Shown: positions 1 to 11,863, numbered from the stretch's first letter. The stretch is 64,000 nucleotides of DNA from Tubiluchus corallicola (GCA_030141605.1 JAQGDQ010000838.1:25385-89384); one strand, 5' to 3'. Program-made: numbers and translations. Notes: a model not told the origin generated them from the sequence alone.

Positions 1-545
1 TTCCAGGAAATATTTATTGAATGTATTTCCCAATTTTCTGTTTTCATAAAAAAACAATTATTTAGTTTTATATTCATTTGGCATTTGTTACTCTGATTTA
101 TTCATCATTTCTTTAATAATAGTTATAATAGATCAGGTTTTTTGCTATTTTGATACCTTGTTTTAATGATAATTTATCTTTTCCAATCTCCTTTTAACCT
201 TTGGCTTCTTCGTTCAACTCCTCATTCAGCTTTTAAATCCGCTCAAAGGCAAAAAATTCCCCATTTACGTCTCCACCACTTATCCACATGAGAATTGGAA
301 ATGCAGAGTGCATACTGCTTTCCACGACCACAGTCTCATTTCCAGGAAAATTCCGCGGGACTCCCGCGTCCTGCCTTCTACTCAGGATTGGCTGGAACAT
401 TCCAGAAGATGCAGCGGAGTTGCAAGACTAAGTTCATAATTTTTTGTTTGAATTCCAAGAAGTTTTTACCTCCACATGCCAGAAAAAAGGCACATACTAA
501 GAAACCAGAAAAAATCTCACATGCTCTTCCAATAAACCAGTAAGT
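1..545. other. AT-rich intergenic DNA, nothing recognised
   Basis: I see no exon, RNA gene or transposon end here. The short open frame at 295-543 has no domain, no splice context and no compositional bias that would support coding. Confidence 0.5.
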
Positions 546-795
546 AAACTATAAACGAAAGAAACAGAAAACAAACGACGAAATGAATAAACGAATGAAC
601 AAACGAACAGACGAACGAACAGACACGGAGACGAAGGGACGATTGAACAAAGGAACAAACAAGCGAGCAAACGAATGAATGAATGAACGAAAAACGAACG
701 AACGAATGAATAAATGCACGAGTGAGTGAAAGAACCGACGAACGAGCAAACGAACAAACGAGCAAGCAGGCAAACAAACAAATGAATAACAGGTG
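546..795. repeat. Degenerate GAAC/CAAA-type tetranucleotide repeat
   Basis: Purine-rich, A-rich DNA built from drifting variants of a four-base unit (cgaa, caaa, tgaa). The overlapping minus-strand open frames (Phe/Val/Cys/Ser-rich) are by-products of the repeat. Confidence 0.8.
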
Positions 796-850
796 AAAAT
801 ACACAGAAAATTCAAATCAACTATCAGTGAGCGCTTAAGTAAAGTTGAAA

Positions 851-1127
851 TGAAAGTTTAAACTGTATACAGAGAAATAAACCAGGTAAAACTTTTCCAT
901 GAAGGGAAAGGAAGCCACAAGTTGATTAAAGGTAAATGTTATGCATACTAGTTCAAGGTTCTGTACAATGATGAAAGTTTAAACTGTATACAGAGAAATA
1001 AACCAGGTAAAACTTTTCCATGAAGTGAAAGGAAGCCAGCAGTTGATTAAAGGTAAATGTTATGCATACTAGTTCAAGGTTCTGTACAATGATGAAAGTT
1101 TAAACTGTATACAGAGAAATAAACCAG
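851..1127. repeat. 121-bp tandem repeat, about 2.3 copies
   Basis: The block beginning tgaaagtttaaactgtatac recurs at 851, 972 and 1093, a constant 121-bp period with almost no divergence. The third copy stops after about 35 bp, at aaaccag. The near identity suggests a recent duplication. Confidence 0.9.
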
Positions 1128-1605
1128 TTTAATAGCTGAAATTTAGTAAATTCTTGTTTGAGATTTTAATTTAATATTTTAGCAAGAGAATGTAATAATA
1201 TGACTATCCAATGGATGTATGCATGTACAATAATGCTATTGATAATAATAATTATGGTTAATTACAACAAACTCATAATTAATGAAGGAAGCATGAGCTT
1301 CACGACATGGCTAGACTATGGGCACATATTCGTAGTTTACAAAAAGTTGTTTTAGTTTCGGAGGTCAAAATATTGCTCAGCAGGTGATTTTCCATAACAC
1401 AACCGTTTTTTATTTTGCAATGGCTTTTCAACTTGTTTCCTTCCGGATTTTCATCACCAGGCACTGTATTGATATCATCTCTACGTGGCTGAGTAAATTC
1501 TATGTGTGGATGAACCCTCAAATATTAGTTGCAAACACCCGCAAGCTATCACGTATAAAATAACCAAAGCAACCAAAAGAGCAACACAAGCTTATTGTTT
1601 GTTGG
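1128..1605. other. Intergenic, nothing recognised
   Basis: AT-rich, with no recognisable coding or structured sequence. Confidence 0.4.
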
Positions 1606-2030
1606 CATCCCTCTGTCTCGGAAGACAATGGAGTGTGCGCCAAGAGAGTCAGTTATTGATCACATTGATGGAGCTGCAGCGTCGACTGTGGCTGAGCAGT
1701 GCGATCCTTGAACGTCTCCAGGGCGCACGCCTGGGCAAGGTGTATGGAGATCCTGAATTGCCCAGACAACAGGAACCCCCTCTCTTCCTCCATGGTATAG
1801 TCCAAAAGAAAGCAGAGCGATACTTTTGCCACCAGGTTGGCTGCCGGAGTCAGTGAGCATGCTGGACTGGTCCGCCTTCAGGGCTCCACTTCTGATTTGG
1901 AAGGTTAACTCCTCTACACATGGTCGTTGGGTCACTTGATCGCCTCCGCCCTCTAGCCGTTGGCTGCTTGTGCAGCTCCTTCGCCTAGTGTGTGCATTCG
2001 TGTGTGAGATACAGTGTGGGCATTCGTGGA
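1606..2030 (-). mobile_element. Body of 5S-associated SINE-like repeat, head missing
   Basis: This matches the 11345-11744 repeat, including the shared segments ggagtgtgcgccaagagag, gatggagctgcagcgtcgac and ggaaccccctctcttc. In the other copy the sequence continues into a 5S rRNA-like head. Here the match stops just after the gatacagtgtgggcat junction, so the head is truncated (minus-strand 5' truncation). An extra segment near 1712-1745 (cagggcgcacgcctgggcaa) is not in the other copy. The open frames 1506-1856 and 1660-1935 lie inside it and are not regarded as genes. Confidence 0.65.
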
Positions 2031-2285
2031 CAACACGAGCTTATAGCTAATTAATAAGCAACTCTAATCCATTAATTCACAGGCCAAATTTAGCAATAAA
2101 GAAACAGACTCATCTCTATATAGTACACTATGCATAGTAGTTAATCTGCATTGAAGTAGCGTCTTTTCTTCCTCTGTGTCTTGAGCTCCATGTTATTCCA
2201 CACTAATAGCTTCCCACATGAATATGAATAATAGCTTCCCACACGCCCGACAGATCACGCTGTACAATGTTACATCAACAACAAG

Positions 2286-2384
2286 ATGGCTGTGTTGCAG
2301 CAGCTTTACTGGGACGCTAATGACGTCATCGAGCTCCAAATGAAAGGACTTCAGCAACGACTTACAATGCCCACTAGAAACTAG
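2286..2384 (+). CDS. Possible 32-codon small ORF
   Basis: An ATG in a strong initiation context (acaagATGG) opens 32 codons ending in TAG, starting MAVLQQLYWD. The composition (Leu, Gln, acidic residues) is protein-like and unlike the AT-rich surroundings. It could be a small protein, a first exon or chance. I do not recognise a family and see no partner exon. Confidence 0.2.
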   Translation: MAVLQQLYWDANDVIELQMKGLQQRLTMPTRN

Positions 2385-2517
2385 TGTCAATGTCATAGGT
2401 TATTATCAACATTTGTCTGTGCTGTTTTTGCTTATTACTGAAATTGTGTAATTAGGGAAATGCAGTTTTTAATTTGCTCTCTTAAACAAGTTTGTGCTCT
2501 TAAAGCACAAGGAAACA

Positions 2518-2995
2518 TAAATAAAGCTTAATCTTATACCACTTACATCCTGTCTTAATGCATACAGAGCTTGTGTTTGAAGTAACGCTGTGTAAAACTT
2601 GTAAATATAAACTCCAGCGATGACACAGTTCTTTCAAACAAGTAGGCGTAATGCAAAGTAATATAACTTTGTGGTCATAAATAAAGCTTAATCTTATATC
2701 ACTTAAATCCTGTCTTAATGTATACAGAGCTTGTGTTTGAAGTAACGCTGTGTAAAACTTGTAAATATAAACTGCAGCCATGTCACAATTCTTTCAAACA
2801 GGTAAGTGTAATGCATAGTACATGTAATATAACTTTGTGATCATAAATAAAGCTTAATGTTATATACATCCCATCTTAGTGCATACAGAGCTTGTGTTTG
2901 AAGTAACGCTGTGTAAAACTTGTAACTATAAACTCCCGCAATGACAATTCATTCTTTCAAACAGGTAAGCGCAATGCAAAGTAATATGACTTTGT
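2518..2995. repeat. 160-166-bp tandem repeat, three copies
   Basis: The motif ataaagcttaatcttata recurs at 2521, 2681 and 2847, and each unit also carries cagagcttgtgtttgaag and acgctgtgtaaaacttgtaa. The copies differ by small indels and substitutions, so the array is older than the 121-bp array. No coding content. Confidence 0.85.
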
Positions 2996-3126
2996 GTGGA
3001 AAGTTCTTTGGGATATACTTTAAAATTCGGTTTTCTTTCCCTTTAAACAAAGACTTTCGTTCAGTTTCCTATAGACCTGTTTCAGATCTGCAGTTAATCA
3101 CGGACCTTGCTTCTTTTTACAACAAA

Positions 3127-3705
3127 AAACAACCAAACTGTTGAGAACAAGAATAATTTTTTTTCGTTTAATGCATTAGACTGAATGTTTTTACCTAATG
3201 TTTGTTCTCGAAAACTGCCGTGTCACCTGTGTATTCAAGTAAATAAAAGCAATAAACAAATGAGTTAAAACATCATGATGTACTTATTTATATTATCATT
3301 TCATAACATACAATCTGTAAATGAAAATATAAATGTTAGTAGACGTAACAACATATTACAATTCAGTATTTAATCATGGGAATTTCTATCCCGACACATA
3401 CAGTGCCTTTATTAAGTTTAGAAATAGCTTTGCCTCTAAACGTTGTGAAAGACCTGCTCCGTCAATTTTCATGACTGTCAGGTCTTTCCCAACGAATTAT
3501 TTCCTGCCTCAGACTTTATACCAGGCCTGTTCATTAAACAGTTACATGGTTAATGATACGATAAGACAGGTTTCCTTTATACATACTTGCACAATAGAAC
3601 TACAGAAAGTAATTATGTACTCTTTTTTTAAGTACCTGGTATAGTTATTATATAGAGCAAATATTAATTTGCTTACTTGGGAAATTGAGTTTCCGACACG
3701 AAGCT
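3127..3705 (+). repeat. Dispersed repeat family R2, copy A
   Basis: This segment is repeated in the same orientation at 31174-31848. Shared blocks include aaccaaactgttgagaacaa, aatgcattagactgaatgtt, ggaatttctatcccgacac and the end block ttccgacacgaagc. Neither copy shows clear terminal repeats or a target duplication, so the class is unknown. The frames at 3333-3644 and 3542-3853 fall in it and look non-coding. Confidence 0.75.
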
Positions 3706-4224
3706 TTTCCGGTAAGTTACGGTCGTGCAAGAAAAAAATCCAGTTTAAAAGGTTGGTGGTCGCGCAGAAAAACGTTCCGAAGTTCAGACTACAGTAAAAA
3801 TAGAACAAGTGGTTCGCGAAGTTAAAATTTCCCAGTGTGGTATTACAGTACATTAGCTTTTGACTGAATGCCTAGTTACAACTTTATAGCTTTAGTAAAC
3901 TTTTAAATTATGTTCGAAAATCTTTTGCGTGTTAAAAAAATAATTAAATGCCGAAACAATAACAGCTTATCACAAATTGGAAAACATGCATGCTGACAAA
4001 GTTATAAAGCAATAAGAGCAGGAAACAATAAAGAAATCAACAACTAGTTAACAAGATCTTCGTCGCAGAAAATAAGACATTGGTAAAAATTTATTGTCCA
4101 GAAAAAACGGGTATTACGGTATCAGGAATTCCCGTAAAGAGAAAGTGTACCAACAGGTGCACAGAGCCGTGCAGCGCAAAGGAACTAAAGTGAAAAATTT
4201 TTTAGTGCTGGGACAAAATACCCC
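3706..4224. other. Intergenic, nothing recognised
   Basis: AT-rich sequence without supported features. Confidence 0.4.
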
Positions 4225-4842
4225 TTAAAATAAAATCGGACCCAATCTTAAACTGTAGGACAAAACAATCTACTCTTTAAAATATTGAAAGGAAACATAC
4301 TATTTTTTAGAGAATCACTTACGTGAAAGACTTATTACCACACAAACACAATTTCACATTCGTTCTACTAGTTCTTCGCTGTTACACGCATTTCGCCATT
4401 CGCTAGCTAGATGGGCACTAGCACCTGCATTTCGGAAACGCATTGCACAAAAACAGGTGCTGTGCCTCTCAGTTCAGATGTGTTAGTAAATGACGAACTG
4501 CTCACGTTCGACAGCGCATGCGTGAGCACAGTGGTAAATTTGAATTTTTATCTTAAAACTTGCCTAGTTTTAGCACAACATACCGAATATCTTACAGTAG
4601 CTCAGTACTTCAATTTTCGCTTTCGCAAACACGTGCAACATGCTCGTAAAATATTTTTGCTGTTGAAAATTATGTTGGTTTGTGATGTCATCAATCGTTG
4701 GGCTCGCCCGTCGTTAATTAAGTTTTTAATCTATTATTTAACTATCAGAAATGCTTTTGCAGTATCAATCGTGTTAAATGTATACTCTTTATCCAACTTG
4801 AAAATGGGGTAGTATATGAAAAATCATCCTGTCTTCCCTTAA
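4225..4842 (+). mobile_element. TTAA-flanked non-autonomous element, family R1, copy A
   Basis: A ~618-bp repeat bounded by TTAA at 4225-4228 and 4839-4842. Its left end reads ...aaaatcggacccaatcttaaactg and its right end ...aaaatcatcctgtcttccc. Across copies the ends are imperfect inverted repeats, about AAAGSAARACMGGA. Related copies are at 8727, 15109, 25979 and (inverted) 62274. TTAA duplication is typical of piggyBac-type and a few other cut-and-paste transposons. The internal open frame 4411-4812 is not preserved between copies, so this is a MITE-like derivative without transposase. Confidence 0.75.
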
Positions 4843-5589
4843 AGAAATGAGAAACTGTACCAGCTATTGAAAGAAACCTCTTCGTCTAGTTTCCATTGAA
4901 AATGGTGGTTACATAACGCACTTGATGTAAATTTTAACAATAGTTAAATTCGTTAAATTAGTAAAAATAGTAAAAATTAGTAAAAATAGTAAAATTAGTT
5001 AACATTAAAAATTTTTTCCGGCATTAATTTTTTTGACTTGTTGAAATATACCGTAATCAAAACTTGGGGCACGTTTTTTGCACCACCTGGTATATCGTTG
5101 TTAGTAATTTCCATTTATTGTTCATTTTACTCCTTGCAAGAATTTCGATCTTCGCAAAACTCAGGTAATTTACAGATAATTTATGTCTACAATTAGTGCA
5201 GCGGCAGTTTAGAATCATTCAATGAACATACCGCAAATTCTATTTACTGCAAATTATTTTTGTACAAAAGATTGCATTACCCAGTTTGCGTCATAAAATG
5301 AGAAAAAGTATCAAGTGGTCACGTAGCTTAGTTTAATGAATTGCAACTTTACGGCTGCATTATATCTTCAGGCGATGACACGATTCATTTTTCTGTCACC
5401 AATAATATTATAAAAACTTGACTGTTCAGGCTTAAGCGTTCAATAACAAGGTAAATTACACATTGAAACCCTTAGCAGTCTTATTTTAGTTTGACTAGCA
5501 AAAACTATACATGGAAATATATGACGTGTTTCAACGTTAAATTGTGAAACGTGCAACCAAATAAAAAATGAAAAATGGTCGTATAAATT

Positions 5590-5590
<1 letters not shown>
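4843..5590. other. Intergenic, short TAGTAAAA repeats only
   Basis: AT-rich. A small run of agtaaaaat units lies near 4955-5000. No exon or transposon end was recognised. Confidence 0.4.
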
Positions 5591-6391
<801 letters not shown>

Positions 6392-6900
6392 TTGATGAAA
6401 TGATTGGTAAACGTAAAAATGATCACTCTTTCCAGCAGAACAAGGCAGCCCTGACAGTAGGACATTTAAGTAGCAGGAACGATTAGAAATCAACAAATTT
6501 AACCAGCTGCAATAAGGCAGTGCAGCCGGAGTTACCAGTGACGTCACGCGCGCTGTTTCTCGATTCAGGGATGTGCCGACAGGGCAACTTGTACTCCGAT
6601 CCGATCCGAGCCGATTATTTCTACCTAATGGCAAGTTGTTTTCCCATCGGATCCGATTATTTTGAACTAACGGTCGCTCCGATACGATCCGATCTCAGAC
6701 CTAATCCGATATGATGGCATTAGAGCAGTTGCATCAAACGGTGAATCTACGTACGGTTGTGATTGTAGCGAGTCAAAATTAAATCCCAAAAGAATTTCTA
6801 GATAGGTTAACAGCAATAACTGTAATTTTCGTTTAAGACATTTAAGAAGCAGGAATGATGAGAAATCAACGATACCTTTATATATTTATATAAATATATT
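6392..6900. other. Intergenic, CCGATC-rich patch and a short duplication
   Basis: The stretch 6590-6715 is enriched in tccgatccgat-type words. The phrase gacatttaagtagcaggaacgattagaaatcaac near 6457 (read in two pieces) recurs with small changes near 6837, so the patch lies between two diverged ~33-bp direct repeats. Transposon debris is possible but unproven. Confidence 0.4.
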
Positions 6901-7170
6901 TATCTATTTTGTAAGTGAGTCGGTACTAAATGCTTCCAGTAGGTTCTATCTGATATAAAATGCATCAGTCTTAAATAATCGTACATTAATATTTTCTAAC
7001 CGTCATTTTCTACTAATGTCTAATGTATTCTTGTAGTAAAACTTGTCAGCTTGTGTAGTTATAGTCTATTCTTACTGTAAATGTTCTTGTAAATAGTGTA
7101 TAAAATCTGTTGTGGTGAGGATCCTAAATCATGCTGTTCAAACTGTCTGATCCAAAACCTATGTTATGTT
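6901..7170 (+). repeat. Dispersed repeat family R3, plus-strand copy
   Basis: Matches 54140-54385 in reverse orientation over about 240 bp, including tctaatgtattcttgtagta, tagtctattcttactgtaaa and ggtgaggatcctaaatcatg. No terminal structure was identified. The two copies are 47 kb apart and inverted. Confidence 0.75.
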
Positions 7171-7431
7171 TAAACTAATAAGCGTAATTTCGATTATACG
7201 TAATAACAAAAGTATGATGATTACTAATGTATTCACAACGAAAATGCGTTTCAGGTGAAAACTTGGGTGAAAATGTTTAATTTGAAAGCTTTACCCGGCC
7301 ATTAACTGAGTAAGCTGAGTAGCAAGTGAGTCGGTAAAAATTACTATATGGCTTCACAAGCTTCAGCGGTAATGCTACTCAGTTGGAAGTAGCCTAGGTG
7401 TATGTGTACATAAATTACCCTGCATACTAGG

Positions 7432-7803
7432 TTACCATTTGGCTAATAGTGTAAGTATATAAGCAGGTTTTTTATCAACTGCAGGACTATGAGGTATCTC
7501 AGAAACAGTGTGAAACTCATCAGTTAAATTTCTTTTAACATTTTTTACAGTAAACTTAGTAATACATTCAACTAACAAAAAAGTAACTTGAGATACCGTG
7601 CCCAGGAATTCGTTATCTTCTTTTAAAAATGCTGCTTTTATTGTTGCTTCGTCTGCCTCAGCTGTCGTACCACGCTCCGAGAACTTTAATGTCAGATCTT
7701 CCAGTTTTGCCAAACGATTCTGGAGAGTGTGTCTGCACATCTTGACACGCTGAAGATAGTTTGAAATGTCACCAATCATTGACTTACATATTAGGTTACC
7801 CAT
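7432..7803 (-). CDS. Hypothetical 123-aa ORF between short direct repeats
   Basis: The ORF starts MGNLICKSMIGDISNYLQRV and continues with a mixed charged/hydrophobic, plausibly helical segment (residues 10-80) that looks more protein-like than most frames here. Its two ends lie in ~36-bp direct repeats (taggttaccatttggctaat near 7428 and a near-identical copy near 7792). The ATG and stop therefore come from repeat sequence. It could be a transposon-derived gag-like fragment or chance. I do not recognise a family and see no neighbouring exons or transposon ends. Confidence 0.25.
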   Translation of the reverse strand: MGNLICKSMIGDISNYLQRVKMCRHTLQNRLAKLEDLTLKFSERGTTAEADEATIKAAFLKEDNEFLGTVSQVTFLLVECITKFTVKNVKRNLTDEFHTVSEIPHSPAVDKKPAYILTLLAKW

Positions 7804-7839
7804 TTGGCTAATAGTGTAAGTACATAAGTTAATAATATA

Positions 7840-8726
7840 ACCATTTAATTAACAAATAAGGTTGATATAATGGCATAAGGATTTATATGCATAAACCTGC
7901 TAGCGTTTGGCTTCCTTCCCTCCGCTATTATTTTATGGACGCAATTAGGCTTTCTGTAAATCAAACGAAATGTTTTATCTGGTGTCCTCTCACCGATGGT
8001 TTGCTCTTTTAACTATTTTTATCACATATAAATTCCTCTAATATAAAAATATTGTTAATACATGTAAAGATGTAGATTGGTAAAAAACTAACAGTTTTTA
8101 AACATTAATTTATCTGCTTTTTAAATAGTAGAATGCACCTAAATTAACGTTTCTCATTCAGAGAAACTGTTATCTGTTCTGTAGTAGTGACATGGTTCAA
8201 GCTTGTTATATTTTTGATGTAATTATACGATTTGAATATGTTTTATTTGGTTGGTGCAATAAACTCATTATAACTCGGGGGCGTCTGTAAAAATTAATTG
8301 GATTTAATTCAATTTAATAGGAATTATGCGGAAATCGTTTTACAGAAATGGCATTTACGGACAAGCTTGATTTGTATGAAAGAAACTTGACGTTATTTGT
8401 GTTACGTTTCTCGGGAACAGGATGCTGAATACGATCAGTGACCCTACGAGAATTTAGGATGGATTCTTTTCAATCTTTATCTATTCCTAATTTATAACCA
8501 TTTTGTGGATTTCGACAAAATTCGACAAAGTCTGATACAGTAAACAAAAACTGGGTGAAAGGACAGAACAGGTCACTCAGTATGTTGGGTTTATTTTACT
8601 ATTAACACTCAAACATAGAAGAACATAACAAAAAAAAAATTGCAGAAAAACTTTCTATAGGACGTAAATCTAGAATATACCACCTCTGAATATAAATTTT
8701 CAGGCGTGGTGGTTGCCGCCACTCGT
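7840..8726. other. Intergenic, nothing recognised
   Basis: AT-rich with no supported feature. There are occasional homopolymer A tracts near 8630. Confidence 0.4.
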
Positions 8727-9343
8727 TTAAAGCGGACCAAAATCGGACCTAATTTTAAACTGTAGGCCAAAACAATCTACTGTTTAAAATATTGAAAGGA
8801 AACACACTTTTTTACAAAAAATACTTCTGTGAAAAAATTATTACTATACAAACTCAGTTTCACGTTCACGCCACTAGTTCTTAGCTATTATATGTATTTC
8901 GCTATTCACTAGTTAGACGCGCACCAGCATTTTGGAAACGCATCGCACAAAAACAGGTGCTGACCTCTCAGTTCAGATGTGTTAGTTTGTGACGACCTAC
9001 ACACGTTCGACAGATCATGCGTGAGCACAGCGGTAAATTTGAATTTTTATCTTAAAACTTGCCTAGCTTTAGTACGAAACACTGTATCTCTTACAGAGTA
9101 GTTCAGTACTTCAATTTTCGCTTTCGCAAACACGTGCAACACGCTCATGGAATATTTTTGCTGGTGAAAATTATGTTAGTTTGTGATGTCATTAATTGTT
9201 GGGCTCGCCCGCCATTGATTAGGTTTTTAATCTATTATTTAATTATCATAAACGCTTTTGCAGTATTAATTGTGTTAAAATGTATACTTTTATCGGTCTT
9301 GCAAATGGGATAGTATAGGAAAAATCGTCCGGTCTTCCTTTAA
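8727..9343 (+). mobile_element. TTAA-flanked element, family R1, copy B
   Basis: Same family as 4225-4842. TTAA at 8727-8730 and 9340-9343. The left end contains aaatcggacctaattttaaa and the right end tcgtccggtcttcc. It shares gtgatgtcat and ttttcgctttcgcaaacacg with the other copies. The frame 9059-9313 aligns with the 4411-4812 frame but is disrupted differently, which argues against coding. Confidence 0.75.
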
Positions 9344-9399
9344 AAATTATGACCTATGAAAAGACCTTATGGGGACTTTTCGTAAGCCCATCACGGCTT

Positions 9400-9640
9400 C
9401 AGTGAGCGTGCGCTACTTGAACTAATTCAAACGTCTTCAGCTTACCTAATATTCACGCAAAAATGTTACAAAGTCACACATCGAATGTTTTTGTAAAAAA
9501 TTATTATACTTTTGACGAATATTGATAATGCGCTACTTTTCTTCAACGCGAATGACGTCATTGGAAGAAGAATGGACATTGAAAATGGGAGCGGCCAAGT
9601 GTGAAGTGATCGCGACTTTAAAGTGATTTTACTAATTAAA
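9400..9640 (+). repeat. Dispersed repeat family R4, copy A
   Basis: Resembles 51410-51545. Both contain gaactaattcaaac, aatgacgtcattgg-type sequence, aatgggagc, a ccaag-gtgaa-tgatc block and gactttaaa-tgatttactaat. Copy A is longer because of an insertion between the two blocks. Class unknown. Confidence 0.55.
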
Positions 9641-10099
9641 CGAGGTGCTTATTGCAGTTTTATTACTAAATTCTTCTAACATTTTTTGCGAACATAGAAA
9701 GAAGCCTGACGTCCTAGAAGCTTGAAATTTTCTTCAAATAGTTTGCTAATCGATCCGTGACCAATAACTGTTAACTAGCACCGTTTCGACATCATTAGCA
9801 AAAGCAAAAGAATTCAAATTTTCCGACACGAGTATTTAAAGATTTTAAATTTGTGAAGGATGGTTCTAATCTAAGGATTTGCTTCGTGGCTAAAGTGTCT
9901 GTATTCGATTAAGAAAGATGGCGCGTCTCTTATTGGACTGGCGTTATTTTTGCGTTGCGAGTCGCGACCCGTTCCTATATTCTTGCTCTATTGTGTAACG
10001 ACTCGTATTTTCTAAGTATTACGACAATTAAATTTGGTTCAAAAACGTATTTACACTCGACACACTTAGATTTACAGCGTACTGAAAACGTAAAACGCA

Positions 10100-10735
10100 C
10101 AATTTTTAGATTTTTTTTAGATTTAATATTTTATTTCAAACTTTACAAAGTTCATATACACATCACAAATTAATAAAAATAATACAATAAATCATGACAC
10201 ACAACAATAACACAAATAACAATTAACGATATAACAAACTACGCCAATGACATCTAATTACAGAAGTAAAGTTTGCATCACTGTTTAAAATGTTCTTGCA
10301 TGTAAAATTTTCACTCTTATTCAGCCTGACGTGTAAACTGTATGCACATTTTCTATGAATCACATCAAAATAAATAATATTAAGTCTAGTAGAAATATAT
10401 CTTGCGCTCGTATCATATGAAAAGTTAAACAGCTTCCGTGTTGATACATTATATGCAACCTTGAGTTTGCTAGGATTGTAAGAATAAAAATGTCTCCAAG
10501 TGGACATACAATAAAACGTAGTGCAGTAAGCATTAAACAATTGTCTCTTCACGTTAACTGAACATTGAGTAAATTTCTTGAGTAATTTATTAGCTCTACC
10601 ATAGTAAATTGAACATTGTCGTAACATATCTAAATCATCTCTATTTCTATCTGATGAAATATGACCCAGATATTTTTCCTTTTTACTAGGTACAAAACAA
10701 TCTATGAAACAGAAAGCGAGACAGCCTATTCAGAG
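10100..10735 (-). pseudogene. Non-LTR retrotransposon (LINE), 3' end with RT C-terminus
   Basis: The minus strand from about 10735 down to 10223 encodes a typical post-catalytic LINE reverse-transcriptase segment. It includes EKYLGHISSDRNRDDLDMLR, then QCSIYYGRANKLLKKF, then CSVNVKRQLFNAYCTTFY and later LKVAYN and ARYISTRLN. This follows the pattern YLGH-DD-D-RQ, N-LL-F-C, VK-LF-YC and R/S-rich tail seen in many LINE polymerases. The catalytic motifs upstream are absent, so the copy is 5'-truncated. The 3' end probably lies near 10100-10130, where the minus strand reads aaataaaatattaaatct followed by A-rich sequence. No promoter or full ORF; non-functional. Confidence 0.75.
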
Positions 10736-11344
10736 CTGTCTGGATGGCAAATTAACAAATCCTATTTTATAAATATATGATTCAATAAATTACAAATAAA
10801 ATACAATCAATAAATTGCAAGCAGTCACAATATAATACATCAATAATAAACAAACAGCACCTATATTATAATTAAAGTACATTTGCAGACAAAAACATTA
10901 GTGCTTTTAATATGTTTTATTTTGGTTTTGAATGCGGTTATGATTTAATACGTTTGATTTCGCTTAATGCGTTTGATACATGTGAACCTGAGTTACAGAG
11001 CTTGACACCAATTTCCAAAGTTATTGTTTGTTTCAAATTAAATGTTCAGGACTTTCAAGTAATGCTAATTTGTTATTAATTTTTTCCAATGAAATTTTTA
11101 ACTTGTTTACATATTTGAAAAAGAATAATAATGTGATAATTCTTATGGGTTTTTATAACTGTTAGTTTTTAGTTTGTTTCTTAAAAATTAGTTACAGAAT
11201 GTGCTTTCTTAGGACTGTTTGGCTTGTATTGATGATTTCGTCTCAAACCTGACATTAATTTTAGTGCATAATTTTGTAACATGTTAATTTTTACTTTTGG
11301 TTTTTGGAAGACTACACAGCTATCTGGAAAATGCATAAAGGCTG
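10736..11344. other. Intergenic, nothing recognised
   Basis: AT-rich sequence with no supported feature. Confidence 0.4.
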
Positions 11345-11744
11345 GTTGGATGGCATCCTTCTGTCTCGGAAGACTGGAGTGTGCGCCAAGAGAGTCAGTT
11401 ATTGATCACATTGATGGAGCTGCAGCGTCGACTGTGTCTGAGCAGTCCGATCCTTCAACCACTGGAGTATGGAGATCCTGAGTTGCCCAGACAACAGGAA
11501 CCCCCTCTCTTCTTCCCTGGTGTAGTCCAAAGGAAAGCGATACGTTTGGCACCAGGTTGGCTGCAGGAGCTGCCGGAGTCAGTGAGCATGCTGCACTGGT
11601 CCGCCTCCGGGGCTCCACTCCTGATTTGGAAGGTTTACTCCTCTACACATGGCCGTTGGGTCACTTGACCTCCTCCGTACTCTAGCCGTTGGCTGCTTGT
11701 GCAGCTCCTCCGCCTAGTGTCGAGGTACAGTGTGGGCATCCCGC
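11345..11744 (-). mobile_element. Body of 5S-headed SINE-like element
   Basis: Read on the minus strand this follows directly from a 5S rRNA-like head (11745-11863). It begins gcgggatgcccacactgtac, and the same junction follows the other 5S-like sequence at 45482. The body matches 1606-2030. A transcribed 5S head with an internal pol III promoter, joined to a unique body found elsewhere in the window, fits a 5S-derived SINE (SINE3 type). The open frames 11381-11668 and 11406-11618 lie inside it. Confidence 0.65.
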
Positions 11745-11863
11745 AAGCCTACAGCACCTGGTATTACTAGGCGTTTACTCATCCAAGTACTAACCAGGCT
11801 CTACGTTGCTTAACTTTGGTGATCAGACGAGAACCGGTGTTTTCAGCGTGATTTGGCTATAGT
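11745..11863 (-). pseudogene. 5S rRNA-like sequence (head of SINE or 5S pseudogene)
   Basis: On the minus strand it has ccaaatcacgctgaaaacac, cggttctcgtctgatcacc, aagttaagcaacgtagagcc, tggttagtacttggatgagt and aataccaggtgctgtaggctt. These match metazoan 5S rRNA through its whole length, including the A-box and C-box regions of the internal promoter. The 5' end is altered (actatagcc instead of ctacggcc), and position 11760 lacks part of the usual gcctagggaata block. There is no T-run terminator after the 3' end. It is best treated as a derived, not functional, 5S gene. Confidence 0.8.

Noticed and set aside
1506-1935. ORFs on both strands near 1.5-1.9 kb
   Set aside because: They lie in the repeat body shared with 11345-11744, and the frames are not preserved between copies.
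4411-4812. 133-residue ORF as a host gene
   Set aside because: The DNA is a TTAA-flanked repeat with five copies, and the equivalent frames differ in start, length and stops.
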